Assembly (NCBI GenBank): GCA_040182905.1
Contig: JARQWU010000052.1
Span: forward strand, 1-47,747
Length of the DNA stretch: 47,747 nt
From: Barthelona sp. PAP020
Lineage: Eukaryota > Metamonada: BaSk clade
Reading direction: 5' to 3'
Shown here: positions 43,771 through 47,747 of the stretch, in pieces
How the letters are laid out: the number at the start of each line of letters is the position of its first letter
How positions within the stretch are numbered: the first letter of the stretch is position 1
Made by a program: the position numbers and the translations under genes
The notes under the pieces: model-generated
The model's database searches: none
The model's input: the letters and a program-made list of their open reading frames with translations, nothing else
What the model was told of the DNA's origin: nothing

Positions 43771-45818
43771 TTATAATAGAAACATCGCTGTTAATAATCT
43801 AGATATGTTTTGTAATCCGTGTTTACTGGTGAAATTAAATTCAATATTTTCTGTAAAATCAATCCAATCTACAGGTGATTCTATTTCTAATATTTTTTCT
43901 AAATTTTCGCACTCGAACGATATCGGTAATTTTTTTATATAACTTACTAATTTTTCTATTTCATCAAAGTCAATTTCCTTTTTAAATTCTTCCAATATCC
44001 ACCTTTTATCTTGTTCAATTAATTCTTCAACTTCATTTTTCAAGTCGTGGAAAAGATAATTATAATTTGCATCATCTTTTAAATTGTCATCATATTCAAT
44101 AAATGCACCGACTGTATCGCGCAGGTTATTGTCAAATATCGGTCTTCCGAAATCTATGGAAAACTTTTCTTTATTTTTTGAAAATGTTAGAATGTTTGGT
44201 TCGTGAATATTGGCCTCAAATCTGAGCAATTGAAAAAGGTCAGCATATAATAATGTGTGGAGATTTATATACTATATCTATATTAAATAGATTTACATTT
44301 TTATACTTTTCCATTGTACTAGTATTTTCAATCGTTACACTATACTTCGAAACAAATCTACCATCTTTACAAACTCTTTGAAAATTTCCATAATAATGAT
44401 AAATTCTTGTGTTTGGTTTTATTAATACATTTTCGTTCATTCTTTCTTTTACATAATTTTGATATTTTCCATCGATGATTGAATTATATTTTTTAATCAA
44501 TTCTGATTTTTTAAGTCTATTTTTAAGTAATTTTTTCAATTTAGAAAATACAAAATCCAGCAATGGAGATACATTTACGGTTAAAGATAATTCCAAAAGT
44601 TCCATCGCTCTATTATCTAATCGCTCCCTATAAACTTCACCATTTTCACTTTGCAAGCAATTGAGATATGATGATATAAATAATGGTATATGATTAAATC
44701 TTTTTGTGCCATGTAATACATCTAAAATAACTGTTATATTTTCCATTGGAATATGGAAAAACATTTGATTAAAATATTCTCGCAAATTTAATAATGGTGA
44801 AAAACCAGTTATATCTGACCTATTAGAAATATAAATTGCATATTTATAATAATATTTCGCGTCTTCAATGTCGATTTCTGGAATATAATCTTCGATCTGC
44901 GACATGCCAAATTGAGAACCTATAAATCCAACCATGTCTTTCACATTCGTATAAATTTCATTTAATCTATTTTGAATTTTTGAAAATTCAGTTAAACAAA
45001 TATTTAAAAGTTTGTGAATATCTTCATGAATTGCTTTTAATTTTTTCATTGTTTGTTTATGTCTCTGCGCACCAGCACTAGAACCTCCACAAAATAGAAA
45101 AATTCCACTAGTAACCATAGAAAGTACATTTCCAGTCATTAAAGCATCTGCGAATTCCATATTTCTAAAATCATTAATACAACCAAATAATTTGTCGGAA
45201 AAACCGACAAATTGCAAACATGTATTTTGATTCCGGGGAATTTATAACATTGGATAAACTATTTAATTTAGAAATTAAATTTCTAAATTGTCTGGATTTA
45301 TTTTCTATTTTTAAGTTGTTTTTCATTTCATTCAAAATTTTAATACATTCATTGGAATTATTTTGAGACATTAATAAATTTTCCAACCGTTTTATTTTGT
45401 TAGCGTTTTTGAAAATTTCTTCAGGGCTGGAGTTTGTATTATTTGTTTCCTCTAACTTTGTTAATCGTATCCCAACATCATTATAATTATCTTCAATATT
45501 GTCAACAAGTTTATTGATTAAAGTATTTTTATTCCCTTTGAAATGGGAATATCAACAGGTGAACCTTTCATACTCATCAAGATTTTTATTTGCAAAATGC
45601 TCACGTATTATTGATAAATCATTGGATGAATTTCTTATCTCTCGATCAATCTTTATATTTTCAAGTTCGATCATATCTAATTTTGCATTTTCATAATTTG
45701 TAACAATCGCTGAACCAACAAAAGGTACATAATTCGCCACACATTTGGCCGAGTTTTCAAATTGTTGATTAATTGTTGAATGATTTCTCATGTCTTCCAA
45801 TTGAATATTTTTATTCAT
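43771..45818 (-). pseudogene. Decayed ~690-codon gene, unknown
   Basis: Three reading-frame blocks on the minus strand look like parts of one gene. Block 1 starts at ATG 45818 (MNKNIQLEDMRNHS) and stays in one frame to 45174, interrupted once by a TGA at 45552. Block 2 (45217-44240) starts in another frame within a 10-bp hairpin and reads KLFGCINDFRNMEFADALMT, then a hydrophobic Gly-rich segment (VLSMVTSGIFLFCGGSSAGA), then long helices. Block 3 (about 44265-43771) is in a further frame, beginning LLYADLFQLLRFEANIHEPN and ending FLL. The product would be mainly helical with two hydrophobic Gly-rich segments (the other is YVPFVGSAIV). I recognise no family and restore no product. Confidence 0.6.
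45189..45213. other. Perfect 10-bp inverted repeat (hairpin) at a frame break
   Basis: AATTTGTCGG and CCGACAAATT flank a 5-base A loop on the plus strand. It lies within the overlap of two reading frames of the decayed gene, exactly where the frame changes. Confidence 0.9.
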
Positions 45819-46607
45819 TTGATAATTTTTTATAATTATTAATCATTTTTTAAAGCATAAAACATTATTAATTAAATATGAAAGCTAAATATATTTTTAT
45901 AAATGATCAAGTTAAAAAAAAATTAATTGTATTATCAAACAATATACAATTCATTATTATTTAATGAAAACACTCATCAATAATCATCAAACCAAATTCA
46001 TTTAAATATGGGGCACTATTTAATTCTTTTACACGCAATGTATTTTTAAGACCATAGCCAATTAAAAAAAAATTCATTGATTTCATTTTTATTGTCAATC
46101 AAATCAAAGCTGTGATGTGAATAAATAAGATGCCCTGTCATATTTATATTCATTAATTCCTCTCATTCAATTTGAATCAATTTTACAAAATGGAAGTCCC
46201 TTTTTCAAATTATTGAATTATTTAGTCCCCCTTCCCCCATTCTCTCTCTCTCTCTGTCTCTCTCTCTCTCTCTTTTGTATGGTTGATTCTCACCTGTAAG
46301 ACAATTTTTAATGGACAGTTTTAGCATTTAATTACAATCCATAAACAACAATGGCTTTGTTTTTGCTTTTCAGTGTAATTGTTGAGCAATTCAATTTTCT
46401 CATATTTTGAACCATTTTTCAAAATAGTATATGTTTTATCATTCATATGCACTCTTTTGGCTGAGGATTTATCTTTCAATGAATTTTATATGTGTTCAAC
46501 GAATATTTAACAGCTGCTGTGTTATCTGCAACTAGGTTGAATTTTGCTGTGCTTCATATTTAATGCAATATTCTGCTGTTTGCATGATGCCAGGAACATT
46601 TCTCTCT
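45819..46607. other. Spacer with a (TC)n microsatellite
   Basis: AT-rich gene-free DNA. A TC dinucleotide tract runs from 46241 to about 46273, interrupted by one G and preceded by a C-rich stretch (CCCCCTTCCCCC). No gene is supported. Confidence 0.7.
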
Positions 46608-46912
46608 TTTCATAAATTTAAAAGACTTTTATTTTTATGTTAACCCATTACGTTGGGTTTGGTATAGTTAGAAGTTTTTGATAACGAAGATTTTGGGATG
46701 TTCGACGCCTAAAAAAAAGAATGCGACCTAAAGGATTGAATTCAGGATTCTTGAAGCAAAGAATTGTTGTTGTTAACGTCATATCTATGTTTGAGGGTTT
46801 CTTTGACTTTTTTGAACTCTCCGAGAAATGCTTGTATCTTAACTACTGTCCTATATGTGGGTTATACACGTCTTCTTTTTGAAAATGTTTGTAAAATCTT
46901 TACATTTTATTT
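46608..46912 (-). repeat. 310-bp repeat, copy B (inverted relative to copy A)
   Basis: The reverse complement of this stretch matches 32125-32437 with small differences, for example a shorter poly-T before the GGCGTCGAAC block. It is not followed by recombinase sequence on the side where copy A has it, so it is a solo end or the edge of another element copy. The 14 kb between A and B contains many ordinary genes, so A and B are not the two ends of one mobile element. Confidence 0.88.
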
Positions 46913-47580
46913 TATTTTTTGAGAACACTTGTGTTGAGCAAGAGATGGTAAATATGAACCTCAATTTTCCAAAGATTCAGTTTGTGTGGCTGCAACATTT
47001 TTCGTCTCCTTTTGTGTGCTGATTGTAGTTGCGTAGTTATCACTAGCTTTTTGTTACCATGTAACCCCACTCAAAATAGAACAAATAAACCCCATTCAAT
47101 TTTAGTATAAATACTTTGATTCAAATCAAAAACTCCATTGAAAGACAATGAAAATAAATATTTGTCTGTATTTCCAATATATTGGCAAAAGTAATGTCAG
47201 CTATCAGTTTTCTGCAAAGCAATATTTAGATTCCAAATGTTCTACTTCAACCAGTTAATGTCATTCACCAAACCATTACAATCTTGTTTCAATTCTTCTG
47301 TCTGTGGAACTGACTCTGAGATTATTTCAGAAGAATGCGTAATTTGTGAAAATAGTGATTTAGAGTTCTAATTTTTTGGTCAATAATATTTTAACACATT
47401 TATTTCGTTGAAAAAAAAAATTCTTTGATTTTTATTGTTTCAGAATGTTGCTGGGTTGAATAAATGAATGAAAAATAAGGTAAACAATTGTAAAAAGAGG
47501 AAAGATCTGTAACTCCAAAGATTTAAAAAGATAATATTCGACTGAATAAAGAAAGAGATTTAGTTGTTTTTTCATTTTTG
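46913..47580. other. Spacer before the right-edge gene
   Basis: 670 bp of AT-rich DNA without a supported gene. The last 20 bases before the ATG at 47581 are T-rich (GTTTTTTCATTTTTG), as before several starts in this window. Confidence 0.4.
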
Positions 47581-47747
47581 ATGTGTAATGATTTAAAAGC
47601 CTACCAAAAGTCACTTTTAGATACTTTTAACGATTTTCGAAGGATTCCAGAATTCATTGAAAGTGTAGATTTTGATTTAATCTTTATGTCTCTTTCTGAA
47701 CATAATGTATCAATTTTAGATATTGCAAAAGAGCTTCAAATTGGATT
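47581..47747 (+). CDS. N-terminal part of a gene cut by the window edge
   Basis: ATG at 47581 opens MCNDLKAYQKSLLDTFNDFR and stays open for 55 codons to the end of the window. The pattern YQKSLLDTF...VDFDLIFMSLSEHN loosely parallels the start of the kinase-ankyrin protein (FHDFLLKPF...DDFFYLLPSLTTLP), so this may be another member of that family. The similarity is weak and based on only 55 residues. Confidence 0.5.
   Translation, partial: MCNDLKAYQKSLLDTFNDFRRIPEFIESVDFDLIFMSLSEHNVSILDIAKELQIG

Noticed and set aside
30249-45818. In-frame TGA codons in two broken genes could mean that TGA codes for Trp in this organism.
   Set aside because: TGA is the natural end of several intact genes (GAA1, the WD40 gene, the PDI-like gene, the kinase-ankyrin gene), and both TGA-containing genes also have frame shifts, so they are pseudogenes.
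46241-46274. The TC-rich tract as a regulatory GAGA-type element.
   Set aside because: A simple dinucleotide microsatellite explains it, and no gene starts nearby.
32125-46912. The two inverted 310-bp repeats as the two ends of one 14.8-kb mobile element or integrated virus.
   Set aside because: The sequence between them holds ordinary host genes (WD40, VPS25, TIPIN, YIF1), so no single element spans it.

Overview
This is a gene-dense, AT-rich nuclear DNA window from a eukaryotic microbe, read with the standard code (TAA, TAG and TGA all end genes here). Nearly every gene is a single uninterrupted reading frame; one 39-nt GT-AG spliceosomal intron can be proven, in an ARL1-type GTPase. The gene content points to a flagellated, probably free-living protist: CFAP206 (axoneme radial spoke/central pair), a CCDC22 homologue (Commander complex), VPS25 (ESCRT-II), YIF1 (ER-Golgi), GAA1 (GPI transamidase), a TIPIN/Swi3 replication-fork factor, a TORTIFOLIA1/SPIRAL2-like TOG protein and an adenylyl cyclase with two catalytic domains. 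I cannot name the genus. A heterolobosean or other small flagellate lineage would fit; the presence of GAA1 argues against Trichomonas vaginalis itself.

Region by region. 0.4-20.8 kb is ordinary housekeeping and cytoskeletal territory: a glutaredoxin-like protein, an HD hydrolase, an atypical GTPase with C-terminal repeats, ARL1, GAA1, a large unknown, a TOG protein plus a coiled-coil protein, CFAP206, a MGRN1/LOG2-type RING ligase, CCDC22 and the adenylyl cyclase. Many pairs are head-to-head with 80-180 bp between starts, so shared bidirectional promoters are likely. 21-32 kb is an accessory island: a pseudokinase with an N-terminal helical domain laid out like MLKL, a kinase with 27 ankyrin repeats, and a broken kinase-ankyrin paralogue, separated by unusually long spacers (up to 2.4 kb). 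It ends in a 310-bp repeat abutting a tyrosine-recombinase remnant. 32.9-42.8 kb returns to housekeeping genes: WD40, VPS25, a degenerate sirtuin-like protein, a CXXC-less PDI-like membrane protein, an EF-hand protein, TIPIN, a tail-anchored protein and YIF1. 43.1-45.8 kb is a graveyard of broken reading frames, all on the minus strand, including an NSF-type AAA fragment. 46.6-46.9 kb carries the second, inverted copy of the 310-bp repeat, and a new gene begins at 47581.

The most unusual items are the MLKL-like pseudokinase, the adenylyl cyclase whose two catalytic halves carry the mammalian C2-like and C1-like residues in swapped order, the Cys-rich and recently duplicated ankyrin array, the split-zinc sirtuin-like protein, and the decayed island at 43-46 kb. 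The pseudokinase and the kinase-ankyrin proteins share kinase-lobe features (a Pro-Gly-(Ile/Met)-Asp-Ser segment followed by FGV), so they probably belong to one local family that has diversified into active, inactive and dead members.
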